NCBI GenBank assembly: GCA_947359465.1
Contig: OX375873.1
Span: 95,281,478 to 95,345,477, forward strand
Reading direction: 5' to 3'
DNA: 64,000 bases
Source of the DNA: Metellina segmentata
Taxonomy: Eukaryota; Arthropoda; Arachnida; Araneae; Tetragnathidae
Part shown: piece by piece, positions 11,740-24,300 of the stretch
How positions within the stretch are numbered: the stretch's first letter is position 1
How the letters are laid out: the number at the start of each line of letters is the position of its first letter
Made by a program: the position numbers and the translations under genes
Notes under the pieces: model-generated
Database searches by the model: none
The model's input: the letters and a program-made list of their open reading frames with translations, nothing else
What the model was told of the DNA's origin: nothing

Positions 11740-11812
11740 GGTTGGTCTAAGGGTTTTTTGACCCAAAGGTCATATTTGGACAAGCTGCATGAAACACGAC
11801 GTACACCGTTAA
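11740..11812. repeat. Dispersed repeat R, copy 2
   Basis: GGTTGGTCTAAGGGTTTTTTG, then CCAAAGGTCATATTTGGACA and AGCTGCATGAAACACGACG, line up with the copies at 5705 and 35987. Here no SINE-1 fragment is directly attached. Confidence 0.55.
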
Positions 11813-12049
11813 GTTTGAGGTATGTACACACAAGAAATGTTTTTGCAGCTCACACACTAGAAAGTAAACTTTCCACACAGCAAAATTGATTCATCATTTT
11901 TCAGTTTTAGGTATTGATTTTAACATTCCCAGGTTTACTGCCAGAAAACAAGTATTGTTTTTGCCAAACCTTAAAAAAAGGCATCGAATAATTTTGCTAG
12001 AAATAGAATGTAGACATATGTTTTAATTATTTCCTACAAATCGCTAGCA

Positions 12050-12760
12050 TAAATGGGCAAACCCATTGAGCCACAAATTAATTCTGATTCGCACTTCAAA
12101 ATCAGCTGCTCACATTGAAAAATCTTACGAAAATATTACTACGATCGAAATTCAAAACGACCGTGATCGAATATTTTCTTTCTCTTCCTTCTAAATACGC
12201 CTAACCTTTCGAAAAGAACAAAAGCATTAACGGGACTAAGGTTAAATCAAACAATGACGCCTTTCAAGTTCAACGAGTAAATCGAACGACTTTTACCTCA
12301 TTGCCTCACCCTTTTAATAGCAAGGATATCCAAATACCTACCATTGAGCAATCAGCAGACCACAAGAACGTATACAACCCCAAGGTACCATCCCCTTAAC
12401 GACGCATTAATTGCCATCGCTTGAGATCCAGGACTATAAAATTTGACGTTTATGCATTATCGTAAGGGCAGAATAATATCCTCTAATATAGCGCTATAAC
12501 TCGGTGAACGCAAAGATATCTAAATGTATCGTATACAACAAAGAAAAAAAGTAGAAGGTAATAAGCAGCCGGAAATATTAAGAAACCAGTCCGACCACTG
12601 GTTGTAAATTCTTGGCCTTCGATTGCTGTCTATAACCCTGAAGAACTGAGAACTGCCTAATCCTTTTATACCAAGCTTTCTCTTCTTCGCTGGTAACTGT
12701 TTAGTTAGGATCCAAGGACACAATCCTTCTACAATTAACAATTTTTTTTTGTGCATATCA
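12050..12760. other. Complex sequence block, candidate regulatory DNA
   Basis: From about 12050 to 12500 the sequence is less AT-rich and non-repetitive. It has a TATA-like word (GGACTATAAAATTTG near 12430) but no open frame or transcript start that I can support. A 78-codon minus-strand frame at 12520-12756 looks like chance. Confidence 0.3.
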
Positions 12761-12909
12761 ATTAGTTTGATTCTTCCTTTTAGAAAGAGCGCTTCATTAG
12801 GTTTGCAAATGAAATCGGAAACTCACGTTGAAAATCAGTTGAGTGTTCCATTTTCATCATGTCTGCTGCTGATTTATGATTATAGAGTAGTGAAGAAATA
12901 TGCATATGC

Positions 12910-12928
12910 AGAGAGAGAGAGAGAGAGA
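12910..12928. repeat. (GA)n microsatellite
   Basis: About nine consecutive GA dinucleotides. No association with a gene is visible. Confidence 0.9.
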
Positions 12929-14099
12929 ACATTCTAAATTCAATTAGTAGCATTTGCCTAACTTTCGATAAATGATTGTTAAAGCCGACTTGTTCCCAAT
13001 TAATTAAACCTTTTTTGTCATTATAGTTTTCAAATATGTAATGAGTCGCTGCGTATATTGATAAACGCCATTATTTTCCATGACCAAGGGGTGTGTTTAA
13101 CAAGATCATTTTTTAAACTTTTATTGGATTGTGTATGTTTAATTTTAATATTTTCATACGTATAAAAACGATGAGCACAGCCTTAAAAGTAAGGTTGAAA
13201 CTTGTTTAAATCAAATTATGAGAAGTGCGTCATAAATCTAATGCGTGCATTCAATGTATCATGCCACTTAAAAAGGGCTGATACCAGTTATCTTGTTGTG
13301 ATTTAATTAAGTTAGTTATTGTAATACTGTATGAAATTTTGTGGATGGTTTTAACAATTTAATTTGCAGACACAAACATCAGATTCTTACTCAGTCTTGC
13401 TTGATATATTTCTCTAATGACTTCAAAAGCTTTTTAATCATTTTTAGGGATACATTCTATGTTTTTTAAATCCTAAATCATACTACATTTTTCAATGTGT
13501 TTCCGAAATTATATACTTGACAAATGCTTTTAAAGCTGTAAGTTAAATTCTACGATTTAAAGTATATCATGCATAAAAATTTTATTTTATTCAATAGTAA
13601 TACGAATTCAATGTCAATGCAATCATAAATCGATTACCTACATTTTTAATACATTTTACACACATATAACATGTGTCGGTAGAATAAGGTGACAATTATT
13701 TCCTTTAACTATAATATATGTGTTAACATTATTCAGTTATTCGAAATGAAGACTTTTCTTATCTATCATTTTAATCTATCTATGTTATACATTTCAGTTT
13801 CTTTGTAATGTATGATACAAATGAAGTAAAAATAACCTATTTCAATTTTAGTTATAATATATTCATGCTTTGAAAAAATGTCTTTAAAACACTACTGAGC
13901 TACTAATTTAAATACCACAATATGAGATAAAATTTATTCTAAAATTGATCAATGAAGTAATCTTGATTGCACCAATTTAAAAAAATAATTACATTATAAA
14001 TTATATATCTTTAAAACGTTTATTTATTTATTCGCGTTTCGTATATTCATTTATTCAACGAATATTTATTTATTCGTTAATTTTCTTTTCTTCTATATC
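12929..14099. other. AT-rich sequence without recognised features
   Basis: Nothing recognisable except a cluster of TTTATTTATTCG-like words near 14015-14085, a low-complexity patch just before the MITE-B copy. Confidence 0.5.
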
Positions 14100-14443
14100 T
14101 ATGAGAGGAATTTTTGGTGTAAGCATGTGAGCCCAGATGATATTAGAATATTTTACTTTTGCTGTGTGTGTGTGTGTTCAAATGCTCTTTCATGATACAT
14201 ATCGGAGTTACTTAAAATGTAGCTTATCGCTGTTTTGGAAACATTTGGCATTTAATCTAGTGACCCAATCAACTATCATACATAAATTCGGAATTGATTC
14301 TTTGGAATTGTTATTGGCGAAGTGCTGAAATCCTATTAAAAAACAAGCCTATTGACGTCAGTTCAGAATACCTACAGGAAACTCGTATTGCCCGACATAC
14401 TACCACCACCTATATTTAATTTAACAAAAAAAATTCTCTCATA
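14100..14443 (+). mobile_element. MITE-B copy, both ends intact
   Basis: Starts TATGAGAGGAATTTTTGGTG and ends AAATTCTCTCATA, giving terminal inverted repeats of about 12-15 bases. Internal landmarks shared with other copies are: CAAATGCTC, TGATACATATC, AAAATGTAG, AATTCGGAATTGATTCTTTG, CAGGAAACTCG and ACTACCACCACCTA. Two overlapping ORFs in it (14352-14573 plus, 14372-14569 minus) are not conserved in the other copies. A short (GT)n tract lies at about 14163. Confidence 0.75.
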
Positions 14444-17400
14444 TCTAGATGCAATGTTGATTCCAGATCGTTTGCAGCAATCGTATAAAATTAGTGAACA
14501 TTTAATAAGAACAAGGTATTTAACTTTCAAACAAAGATTGGACATTTTATTCGTTCTACTTTGTAGCATTTAGCTAGAATTTTGAAGTTTAGATAAATTC
14601 TTCGTTCACTTGAGAAATGTTTTCACGTTCCACTGCGAACACAAAATGGTTTTTCACATTTTTCCTGCAATAAGAACAAACCGCGAACTTTATTTTATCT
14701 GCCCCATAAAATGGTACGACGAAAACAACAGCGGTATTTGTTTCTGTTGAGATTCCCTGAAAATGCCACGAGTATCAACCATTAAAGTTTAAAATGTGGA
14801 GTAAAACGAATAAGGTTTCTTTATCAAAACCTTTTCAAAATAACTGGGACAATGAACAAACTGTAACCCATACAATTTATACGTTGTTCACATGTCACAT
14901 ATGTGAATGTTACTGGGTTAAGAGAAGAAAAGGCTTCTGATATTTACTCGGAAAGATAACTGTTTCTTAACTAATTCCAAACAATGTCTCAGTTTTCAAA
15001 TGTTTAGCTCTTTCCTTGTTTCCGTTCCAGGAAAATAGTTCACTCACAAAGCAGCGCACTATAGTCGAACCTTTGTAAGAAAGTTTGTACTTAGATTTCA
15101 AATAGAATGTGTATAAATATCACGTTCCATCTTTGTTATTTTCATCCTAGGTATAACTTTAAATTAAGATTAATTATCTAGCCCTTATGTTAAAAAAATT
15201 CAACGCATTTTTAGCTAGTCTCTCTGAAATCCTATTGCTATTAGCTGAAAAACAAGATTTTATCTGCTATTTCAATTTAAAATGTCTCTTATCTCGATAC
15301 TTTTAAACATAAAACTTAACAACTTTTGAAGTGTGATTTGTTTTCAAATTACAAAATATAATTCATGATTATTCATGAGAACATTTTCAAAATTTTGCTC
15401 GTTTTCGTGTAAGAACAAAAAGCTATCTTAATCCTTGGAGCGTCATGAGATTTCTGAGCAATATGCACAATTTCTTTTTCCCAACAATACTTATAACGAC
15501 AATATATACACATTAATTGATTAAAAAAAACCTAGCAAGATATTTATTGGTCAATAAGGTCAAAACGGACTGAAAGTTTCATTACGTATATACAAGTGTG
15601 AGTACCTCAGAGATTAAATATAGGTAATTACATCACCAAACATTAACAATCTCATGTGAATACACAGCATGCTATAAACATTTATGTGAAACTTCAACTT
15701 CGAAGAAGTTGGCGAGAGTAAAAAATACTCTTACCTCTATTTAAGTTTTGAAAACAGAAAAATATAATACATCTTAAGTAATAATAATATCTTTGTTTCG
15801 AAATCCCTTTTTCGTTTTGAATTAAAACTATATTTGGGTCACACACTTGCTCTTGCAAATTCCATCCTGATAATAATACACAAAAGTGTCAACTATGCAT
15901 TGACGCACTGTAATTTAAAATTGTATGCCAATCAGATTTCAGACACCGTAATAGGCCTCAACTACAGTTGATACACTACAATTAACTGAATGACTATCTT
16001 CATTTTCCGGAATTTTAAAAAGAATCTATAGTTCCCTACGAAATTGAAATGTTTTAATTTTCTACTTCATAAAAGTATTTTACGCTACTATCGAATACAA
16101 TAATCTTGATTGTAAAATTCTTCTGGAATACAATGTAAACAGGTCATTTCAAAAGCAGCATAAGTCATGATTAAATCGAAATAGAGTTGTAGTATCAAAA
16201 TTATTTCAACTCATGTTTCATATTTAGCAATAATTTTTGTATCTGTTTCAAGAATTCGTTTAAAAGTTTTTAAGTATACCAAGTTCATTGGACTTATAAA
16301 TGTTTTTAAACACAGTAGAACAAAAGCAGAAAATACTTTAAAAAATTTTATTGTGTGTATTGTTTCAGAAATACAAAAATTCCAATTATGTGTAAGTATA
16401 TTTTTTTCAACATTTTAAAACATTTTCGGCATTTGTAGAACATTCAATCTTTTGCCATATAATTTAGACTTGTTTCTATTTATATTTCTACTTGTTCAAA
16501 CATCCGATTTAGTATCAACAAAAAGAGTTTTGATGTTTATCTGAAGTACTGTGTGTTGGTAGCTTCTTTTAATCGTCTTTTTATTTATTTACTATTTTCG
16601 AAGAAAAATCTTGTTTTAGACGATGGAACATTATAAATAGCGTTAAACAATTTATGATTGTCCTTAAAAAAATTTAAAACCTAACTATGAAAAGAAAGAA
16701 AAGATAATTTTCCGCTATACCACATCTTTCCTGTTATACTGTTTTATAATTTGTTTTAAACAGATTTTTTCTAATTCTTATTTCTAACCGAATGAATTGA
16801 ATATGCGAGAATTTTCACCATCAGTAATAAAAAATTTCTGAATGATCAGAGAGAATAAGTATTATAAATTTCAATTATTCAGGACGCTAGTTTAATTTTT
16901 ACAATTTAATTAAGAGATCATTTCCTGTCGACGAGGGGGTGGGGTAAAAATATTGCCAAGATAACTTCAAATCAAAGTAATACAGGATTTAACAGTAACA
17001 AAAATATACAGGATTTCTTAATTTAAAAAAATTTGTTCGTCATAGTTATGATTTATTGCAATAAATGTGTTATTTAAGGCTACTAGTCTTCTTTTTAAAG
17101 TCTTTTCACGGCTCTATGATTTGAATTTATGGTATCATTTTATCATTAATAAAGGAGCTATTCTTTAAATTAGTAGTATATACTGCAATTTTTCCCATTT
17201 TGGATTCCTGTAGTTTTTAAATCAGTAGTAGATTATAAATGAATTAAATTTCATAGAACTTGATTCAGGATAACTTTATGCTCTCGTAACTTAGTTGAAA
17301 ATCTACAGTTCTAATTTTTTTCCGTGTCTCATAGATTTTTTACTCATTTTTCTGAAACTATCGTCAGAGTCGACAACAACCATTCAAACGAAACATGATC

Positions 17401-17522
17401 AATGAATGCGTGCTTCGCTGTTCTGCAAAGCTTTTACATTGAAATTTTTCTTTTTATCTTTACTGTAACAACAACGAAAAAATGTTTCATACAATCTTGA
17501 ACGACTTAGCATTTTTTTCCCC
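14444..17522. other. Long AT-rich stretch without recognised features
   Basis: Three kilobases of AT-rich sequence with dense stop codons on both strands. No open frame, repeat family member or RNA gene could be recognised. Confidence 0.5.
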
Positions 17523-17841
17523 TATGAGATGGAAGGTAGTATTTGAATTAACTGGAACAACACAACGGGCTGTTTTCAGTGCTAAAACAAACAAGCTGGA
17601 CACAAAAAGTGAAAGTTTTACTTCCGCTACCCAAAAGCTCTTGCGTGATACAAATCATGTTACCTTAAAATGTAGTTTATGTGTGCTTTGGCAACGCAAT
17701 CGTTTAATTTAATTGACATTTACCAGTCAACTATACTACATCAAGATGTGAAATTCGATTTTTGGAAATATTTTTAACGAATTCCTTCAGCAGTACCACT
17801 ACCATCACCTACATTTATCTTGACAGAAAATGCCTTTCATA
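17523..17841 (+). mobile_element. MITE-B copy with an embedded SINE-1 tail fragment
   Basis: The left end TATGAGATGG and right end GACAGAAAATGCCTTTCATA correspond to the MITE-B termini. Shared internal words are: GAAAGTTTTACTTCCGCTAC, CCAAAAGCTCTTGCGTGATA, AAAATGTAGTTTATG and CACTACCATCACCTA. A minus-strand SINE-1 3' fragment (17531-17573, TTTGAATTAACTGG then ACACAACGGGCTG) sits just inside the left end. The SINE fragment therefore entered an existing MITE-B copy. Confidence 0.7.
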
Positions 17842-18450
17842 CTCCACACACAATTGATCTTAAAAACTGAAATTCGTGTTTTGTTTCTCCAGCAAAGCTT
17901 TGCATTTTCAGGTCTCAACAGAAAAAACATTCCTTTCAAAGGAAGTCGAAGTGAAAGTTATTTTTGTTCTCTCCAAGATAATCAGCAAACTTGGCAATCC
18001 TCGCCATCTACAGGTGCGCGCTCAGAAGAACAATAACATAATCTACGGAAAGGAAGATGGAAAGAAAATAGGAATAAAAACAGCCGCCTCTCTCGAATAA
18101 CCGGACATCGGCGGACGATGCAAAATAAGTGGAGCAGGCGCGTTTCGATGCTCTTCCATTGTGGTATTGTCTCGAAAGATGGAAGTTGTCGATATTGATT
18201 GCGACCCGAAACGGACAGACGGACCTCTTGACCGGTTCTCTCGTGTCCAAGTCATTGATATGCAGATGGCGTACAGAAAGAGAGATCGAAAGGAAAAACG
18301 AGGCTTCGAAAAATTGGAATCGTTACGGACATAGTGATCCGGTTTCATTGTTTTTGCTTTTCTCGAAAACCGCCGCGGGTTTCTCATGGCAATGAGGGGA
18401 CGGGCAGGCACGAGGCGTTATCGAACAGCCTCCGAAATTCTACGATTGCT
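17842..18450. other. G+C-elevated block with open frames on both strands
   Basis: Base composition rises sharply at about 18000-18430, and frames stay open on both strands: 122 codons on the minus strand at 18043-18411, and 74 and 88 codons on the plus strand. None has a recognisable domain, and the simultaneous openness is what G+C enrichment alone would give. It is a candidate regulatory element, promoter-proximal sequence or divergent exon. A degenerate tandem array begins directly downstream. Confidence 0.35.
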
Positions 18451-18454
18451 TCTA

Positions 18455-19765
18455 AAGACGATGTTTAAGAGACTCAAACTATTTTTCACTGATAGTGAAG
18501 AGCGTGATTATTTGCCAGACGGGTTTATACATGTATCAAATGGATGGTTTGAATTGAGACTAGATGGCCTCTAACGTCAAATGGGTGGTAAAGAAGTGTG
18601 ACGATGCTTAGAGACAAACTATTTTTCGAAGGTTGTTAAGAGTGGTCAATTACTATCATCAAGCGGTTGGGGGAAATACAGAGTTTACATAGATGCCTTC
18701 AGATGTCACATGGATGGCAAAAGTGAAAGTTTAAGAGACGCCAACTCATTTTCACAGGTAGTGAAGTGCGTGATTATTACCAGGTGGTTTCGAATAGATT
18801 CGCGTGATTACACATTCATCAAATGAGTAGTTATTATTGAGACTAGGTGGCCACTAGCGTCAAATGGATTATAAGAGGTGAGATGATGCTTAAGACAAAC
18901 TAATTTTCGAAGGTAGTTAAGGGGTAATTAGTATAAAATTATACAGAGTTCATATAGATGTCTGAAGACATCAAATGAGAATGGTAACAAGTGAGACGAT
19001 GATTGAGAGACAAACTATTTTTCATAAATAATGATGTCAATTGATATAAGATGTTTCTAATAGATTTACTGGACTCATGAGTGAGAGGAAAAAAGTGTTC
19101 CAAACTTGTTTTAAGTTATAGTGAAGAGTGTGATTATAACCTTATGATTTTTAATGGTTTCGCGGGATTAAACTTACGTCAAATGGATGGTTAGACTTAA
19201 GACTAGATAGCCCCTAGAGTCAAATGAATCGTAAGTGGTGAGACGATCCTTAAATCAAACTATTTTTCGAAGGTAGTTAAGTGGTAATTATTATTATCAG
19301 ACGGCTAAAGTTCTTAGTTTACATAGGTACCTTCAGACATCAAATGGATGCAACAAGTGAGTTAAATACTAGTGATTAAAAGACACCGACCAATTTTCAT
19401 AAATAATGTACAATGGTTATCAGATATTTATAAGAGATTTACCGGACTCGCATATGAGTATCAAAATAATACTTAGTGAGAAGAAAGAAGTGACACAAAC
19501 ATTTCAGAGATAGGTAGAGTGTGTAATTATAACAGATGTTCCTAATAGATTCACGAGATCGATGATCTCAGACATCAATTGTATATAGTAAGAAGTGAAG
19601 GGATAGTTAAGAGACAAACAATTTTTTAAATAAAGTAAGTATTTGTTGTTATTAGATGGTTTTTAATAGTTTCACATGTACAAAAAGATGCCTACAGACA
19701 TCAAATGGATGCTAAAACAAAAACGATATTTAAGAGGTAATATATTTTTCAGAGCTAAATTTGGG
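18455..19765. repeat. Degenerate tandem array with higher-order units
   Basis: About eleven diverged units of roughly 95-155 bases, each opening with a CTATTTTTC-like word (near 18480, 18619, 18745, 18899, 19015, 19108, 19260, 19391, 19500, 19619, 19742). Three subtypes are visible. Type A carries GTGAAGAGCGTGATTAT and AGACTAGATGGCC (18480, 18745, 19108). Type B carries CGAAGGTAGTTAAG and CTTCAGACATCAAATGGATG (18619, 18899, 19260). Type C carries CATAAATAATG and TAATAGATTTACTGGACTC (19015, 19391). The order A-B, A-B-C, A-B-C suggests higher-order amplification. A 62-codon frame (18386-18574) at the left edge is incidental. Confidence 0.75.
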
Positions 19766-22311
19766 TATAACTATTTCTTGTAAAACTCCATGCTCCATAG
19801 GATAAGACCAAGGTACTATTGATGCTAAGGCACATAAATATCACACCTTAATTTCAAATTTACGGAAATAATTACAAGCCAACAAACTGGAAATAAACAA
19901 GATTTAATTATTTCTGTTATTTATTGCGTTTATAAAATAAAAATAAGTTCGTTTTTCTCCTTGGGTTTATAAATATTAGTTATTTCCAACTGTTCGTTAG
20001 TTCGGTACAAAACCTGATTAGCTTTGTTTTCACATATACTTAACAATATGGTGGATGATAAACTAAAGTTGAAAAGAAATGCATGTAGAAGTAATCGATA
20101 TTACTTTTGTTATAGACTCAACTCCGAAATGATACGTTTTAAAAGAAAATCAGTATCCATATTTTACTTCCAGTCGGTTGAGAATAGTGAGGGAAGATAA
20201 CTATTAAGAAAGTTTTTTCTATTAGCAGTGGTACGTGAATTCGTGATGGATGAAAGTCCGCTCATTGCTCTTACATCAGTCCTGCTACACAAATTGGATG
20301 AAATGCTCATGCCTATCTATATGTTTTCTGTACAGAGACTGAGTGTGAATGTTTTGGCAAGTGACAATCCAGTGTATGGCTGAGTTTAGAGTATACTGAA
20401 TCGTTGCCAATGAGTGTTCGTATAGTACTTATACAAATTCATATTTTTCGAATTTCAATCTATATACTGTTATAGTTCATACAATAGTATGTGTAACACA
20501 AATTTCCATTTAATTGGTTGGGTTAAAACTAATGATGACTAATGAAAACTTTGATTTTGTAACTTTTGTACAAAAACGTGTCGGTAATCGTGCGCATTTC
20601 AGCTAATTTAGCGTATCAGAACTGTTGAATCATTGTTTGGCTTGCCTATGTTGATCCTTTGCTAATTGAAAGAGAATAAGACCCGTCGTTTGCAGACATA
20701 ATAATATGCTGATCTGTTCTATAGGGAGATGATCTAATTATTTTATACAAGACTTTCAGCTTATTTTTTTTAACTCTTAAGGATAATGCAGCTTTTGAAA
20801 GGTAACTTGACTAACCTGTGAAACAAACTTATTAGATTTTATGTTATGGGGAAATTTGGAGAATATGATACATTTACTATCGTATATGCATGTGTTCATA
20901 AAACTAACAAATTAGAAATACATTTATAATGGTCGAATTTATAACATATTATCCGGCTTTTAAATGTTATCATTAATTAAATTTTATTTTATTATTTTAC
21001 CTGATTGTATAATAGATATCGAAAATTATAACAATTCTCTTACAAACACTAAGATAACCATAAATAAATGTAATTAATAAATGCTCATTATTTCAGAATT
21101 CTTCATTTGTTTTTTCCTTAAGGTATAGTACCCAAAACTTTGTTCTATTGTATTCTTTTAACTACGTATAGTATTTAAAATAAATATACAAACAAATCTG
21201 ATTGAAACTAGAATCTATGTAAATATTTATTTTCACAATTTTCTTAGACATCGTATCTAGTTTTCCTACATTCTAAAAACACTTTGCTTCATAACCATAA
21301 TTAAACTATTTAATTACAATTATGTTAATCCTGCAATAATTTTTACATATCGGCAGCTGGTTTAGATATATTATTTTGTTTTAAGGAAACAAGAAACATT
21401 TTTGCGGACAGAATCTCAATTGAAAATCAATATCAGATCAAAATCCATTTTAAAGTGAACATGATATAGAGATTTTGACTTCAAACATCTACAGCAAAAT
21501 CTATTTCTATACATCACATTTATTAATTTTCATGGTAAAGATTGCAATATAATTCTGTTTAAATTTATAAATTAGAATATAATTTTAAAAAGTTCAATTT
21601 TTCATATGATTATCCTTCTTTTTAGAGTGTCTTTAGAACTTTTACCATCCAGTAAAACATGTATTTAATCATAAATTTAAAATTCTTTAATAACTGCCAA
21701 TTAAGCAGGCTATATACTATTACACATTATATAGAGTTTAACATTACTTTAAAAGTCTCGTCACGTCATGTTATGTTGTCAAGTATACACGCTCTGAGAA
21801 AAATGTTCTTAACTCCGACATATCTTAAAGAAAGCTTTTCTTGTAGAACTTTATCTGATGGAAGAAGATAGCACTAAACGTAATTTATGAACTACCTGTC
21901 AGTTTATTGTCGTTACTGGCGCTCGTACGTGTCACGTTTGGCATGAACTTGAAAAATTAAAAATGAAGCACTTACACTGTTATCTCCTAAAGTATGATAT
22001 TTTTATCATCTATTGCAAATATGTAGTATGTTAGCATGGTTGTAAATTGTGTATGTCAGTGATATCAAATGAAAAATCGTCAATTATGATAAGGTCTCTA
22101 TGCAATTTCAATTTTAGAACAAAGTTAGATTGTTTTAGTGCTCATTATGGCTTTTATATCACAAAAGTTTTGGAGTCAATCAAACTCTTAGTTATCAGTT
22201 ATAAAGGTACGTTATTTAGGATTAGAAAATTTAAATTTATTTTAGTATGGTATCTTTAAAGGTCCCCTGTCACTTGTAAAGTCCCTTTTTGCTCTTGAAC
22301 TGACTTATCAT
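19766..22311. other. AT-rich sequence without recognised features
   Basis: Nothing firm. A 45-codon frame at 20246-20383 (+) lies in a slightly richer patch but has no domain. A 70-codon frame (21659-21871) looks like chance. Confidence 0.5.
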
Positions 22312-22535
22312 CGGCTTAGAGCAGAAACTCATAAACTGACATTTTTCGGGGCTCTAAATGCTTATTTTCATGATGCTGAGAAATACATACTTGTGTCGTA
22401 ATATGCTTAAATTATGTAGCATTATTTTCAAAATATTAATAGTTTTTATCTATTGACCTAAAAGCTAATAAGTAAGTATTCAAACAGCTATATAGTGAAA
22501 AGTTCTTTCTGTCAATGACTTTCTTCTCTAAGCCG
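22312..22535. mobile_element. MITE-C copy 1
   Basis: Bounded by CGGCTTAGAGCAGAAAC on the left and CTTTCTTCTCTAAGCCG on the right, an inverted pair of about 17 bases with few mismatches. The interior shares CATAAACTGACATTTTTCGG, then CTAAATGCTTATTTTCATGA with the copy at 49135. It is about 0.22 kb and has no coding capacity. A target duplication could not be fixed by eye. Confidence 0.75.
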
Positions 22536-22899
22536 ATTATAATCTGTGATGACCTTCAAAATTACGTTTGAAGGAAGTACATTTCATGATGAAGATTAAC
22601 TTAATTATAAATGTACTTTATTAGCGTAATTAACGTAGATAGAAAGAAAACAGTGCTCTTAAATTTCTTTGCAGAGTGCCGAAAAAAGAAATTTTGCAAC
22701 AGTCTACGAAAAATTCTTTGCCCAGTTGTCGAAAGTTTATCTATGATTGATCTAGACCTAAAATGTATTACGTATATATTTCCATAAGCAAAAGCTTGAT
22801 GTTTACCTTTGACAATAAAAAAAAATCAATGAGCGTATAAAAAATGAACGTTCTCATAAGCTCCATTCCAGGCGCATATTTTGTTTGCACTTCACACAC
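22536..22899. other. AT-rich sequence without recognised features
   Basis: Nothing recognisable between the MITE-C copy and the following G+C-elevated block. Confidence 0.5.
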
Positions 22900-23320
22900 C
22901 TCTAATAGAAAAGAAAATCCTCATCTTTGATGATGTCTTCATTCTCTCTCAGTAGAGCCCGTCATGCTTCAAGTGCCGTTAAGTGCCGGAGAAAGGTGCA
23001 GGGGTAAAAAAAAAAGTGCCCGCGGCACTTCCATCTCCTACAGCGTAGCCTTTTTCAACTCCGCTAACGACTTGTTGCTTTTACGACAATGTTTATGGTT
23101 CGAACTTTTATAACGGAAACGGTCGTTATCGTAGAAAACGGACCTCACACCGAGGTAAAAAAGACGTAGCTTTCGCGGGCAGGGGGGATTAATAAAAAAA
23201 ATCGAACTAGTTGCATCAATTTTACGCATTATCGGCCACACCTGGTGGTGAGGAACGTTTGGCAATTTGCAGGTTTTTTCAAACGACGCGAGGTGGTCTG
23301 TGGGATTCCTTGCTAATGTA
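22900..23320. promoter_or_regulatory. Candidate regulatory block with clustered AAGTG motifs
   Basis: A G+C-elevated island. TCAAGTG (22969-22975) and TTAAGTG (22979-22985) stand one helical turn apart; both fit the T(C/T)AAGTG core known for NK-2 class homeodomain proteins. AAGTGCC-CGC-GGCACTT (23014-23030) is a perfect 7-base inverted repeat with a 3-base loop. Further right are TTTATAACGG-type and CACCTGGTGG words. A 75-codon minus-strand frame (23038-23265) has no domain. The regulatory role is inferred from motif clustering only. Confidence 0.35.
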
Positions 23321-24034
23321 TTTTTGTCGTTTGTTTCTTGCCATTTTGAGAGTTAACCAGTTAGTTTCTTTGTAACCATCGGAGTGTCGTTGAGTACATG
23401 CTTATTTGCATAGGTGGGGATTAGAATTTCGAATGTGGTAATTTACGGATTATCTAGACTAGAAGTATACATTAGCAAACTCTGAAGATATTAGCTTTTC
23501 TGTAAAATAATTTGTTGACTTTCGTATTCACCTTAGAAATTTCATAGTGATGGTGTAGTCAAATGAATGCTACCAAATTTGCATGTTTTAGGTGAAGATA
23601 GTTAACTGAACATAATAGGCTGCGTATTCGCTTTTACATAGCATAATATGTTCAGAACTTTACACTACTTCAAGTTAATTGTTTTAAGAAAAGTACTAGA
23701 TTATATTTTCGTATGGCATGTATGCGAGCAGAATTTATTTGATTTTATAGTATTATTTGTGTAAAACATTAATCCATTTGGGTTAAATACCCAACTGGAT
23801 TATTTACCAAACCCTATTTAGTATTAGATTTACCGCAAAAATTCGAACATTTATTACTTTTTACGCAGTAAATTTATTTCATTCATCTTTTACCATTGAA
23901 ATATTCAATATAAAAATTTTAAAGTACTCTATAAATCATGCATATTTCAAATTTTGACTTATAACAGTTTTTTAAACAAAAATAATAAATATATCTAAAG
24001 TACTCAAAATTGGAAAGATAATGCTTGAAATGCT
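23321..24034. other. AT-rich sequence without recognised features
   Basis: Nothing recognisable. This is ordinary AT-rich DNA up to the left TTAA of the piggyBac-like element. Confidence 0.5.
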
Positions 24035-24300
24035 TTAACCCTCTAACGCCCAAGACGGCCGAAACGGCTTCACATGCAAAAGCCCAGCACCCGCCCGAAC
24101 CGGCTTAAGTCATTAAAGCTACTGGCTATCCCCCTAACCCAGAGAAGGGCAATCCTTCATTCCCTCACTACAATGCTCCCTCCTTTCGCCTGAAGCAGTA
24201 GGGTAGTTTCCCTTAATGACAAACAACAAGTTAGGGATCGGCTTTTAACTGCGCCCTTTCACATACTTCTTCCAAGCTTGGTTTCGGACCGGACAGTTTT

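Noticed and set aside
18043..18411. 122-codon minus-strand frame as a gene
   Set aside because: Three other frames are open over the same bases, so openness is not informative.
20246..20383. 45-codon frame in a slightly richer patch
   Set aside because: Too short and without motif, signal peptide or conserved context.
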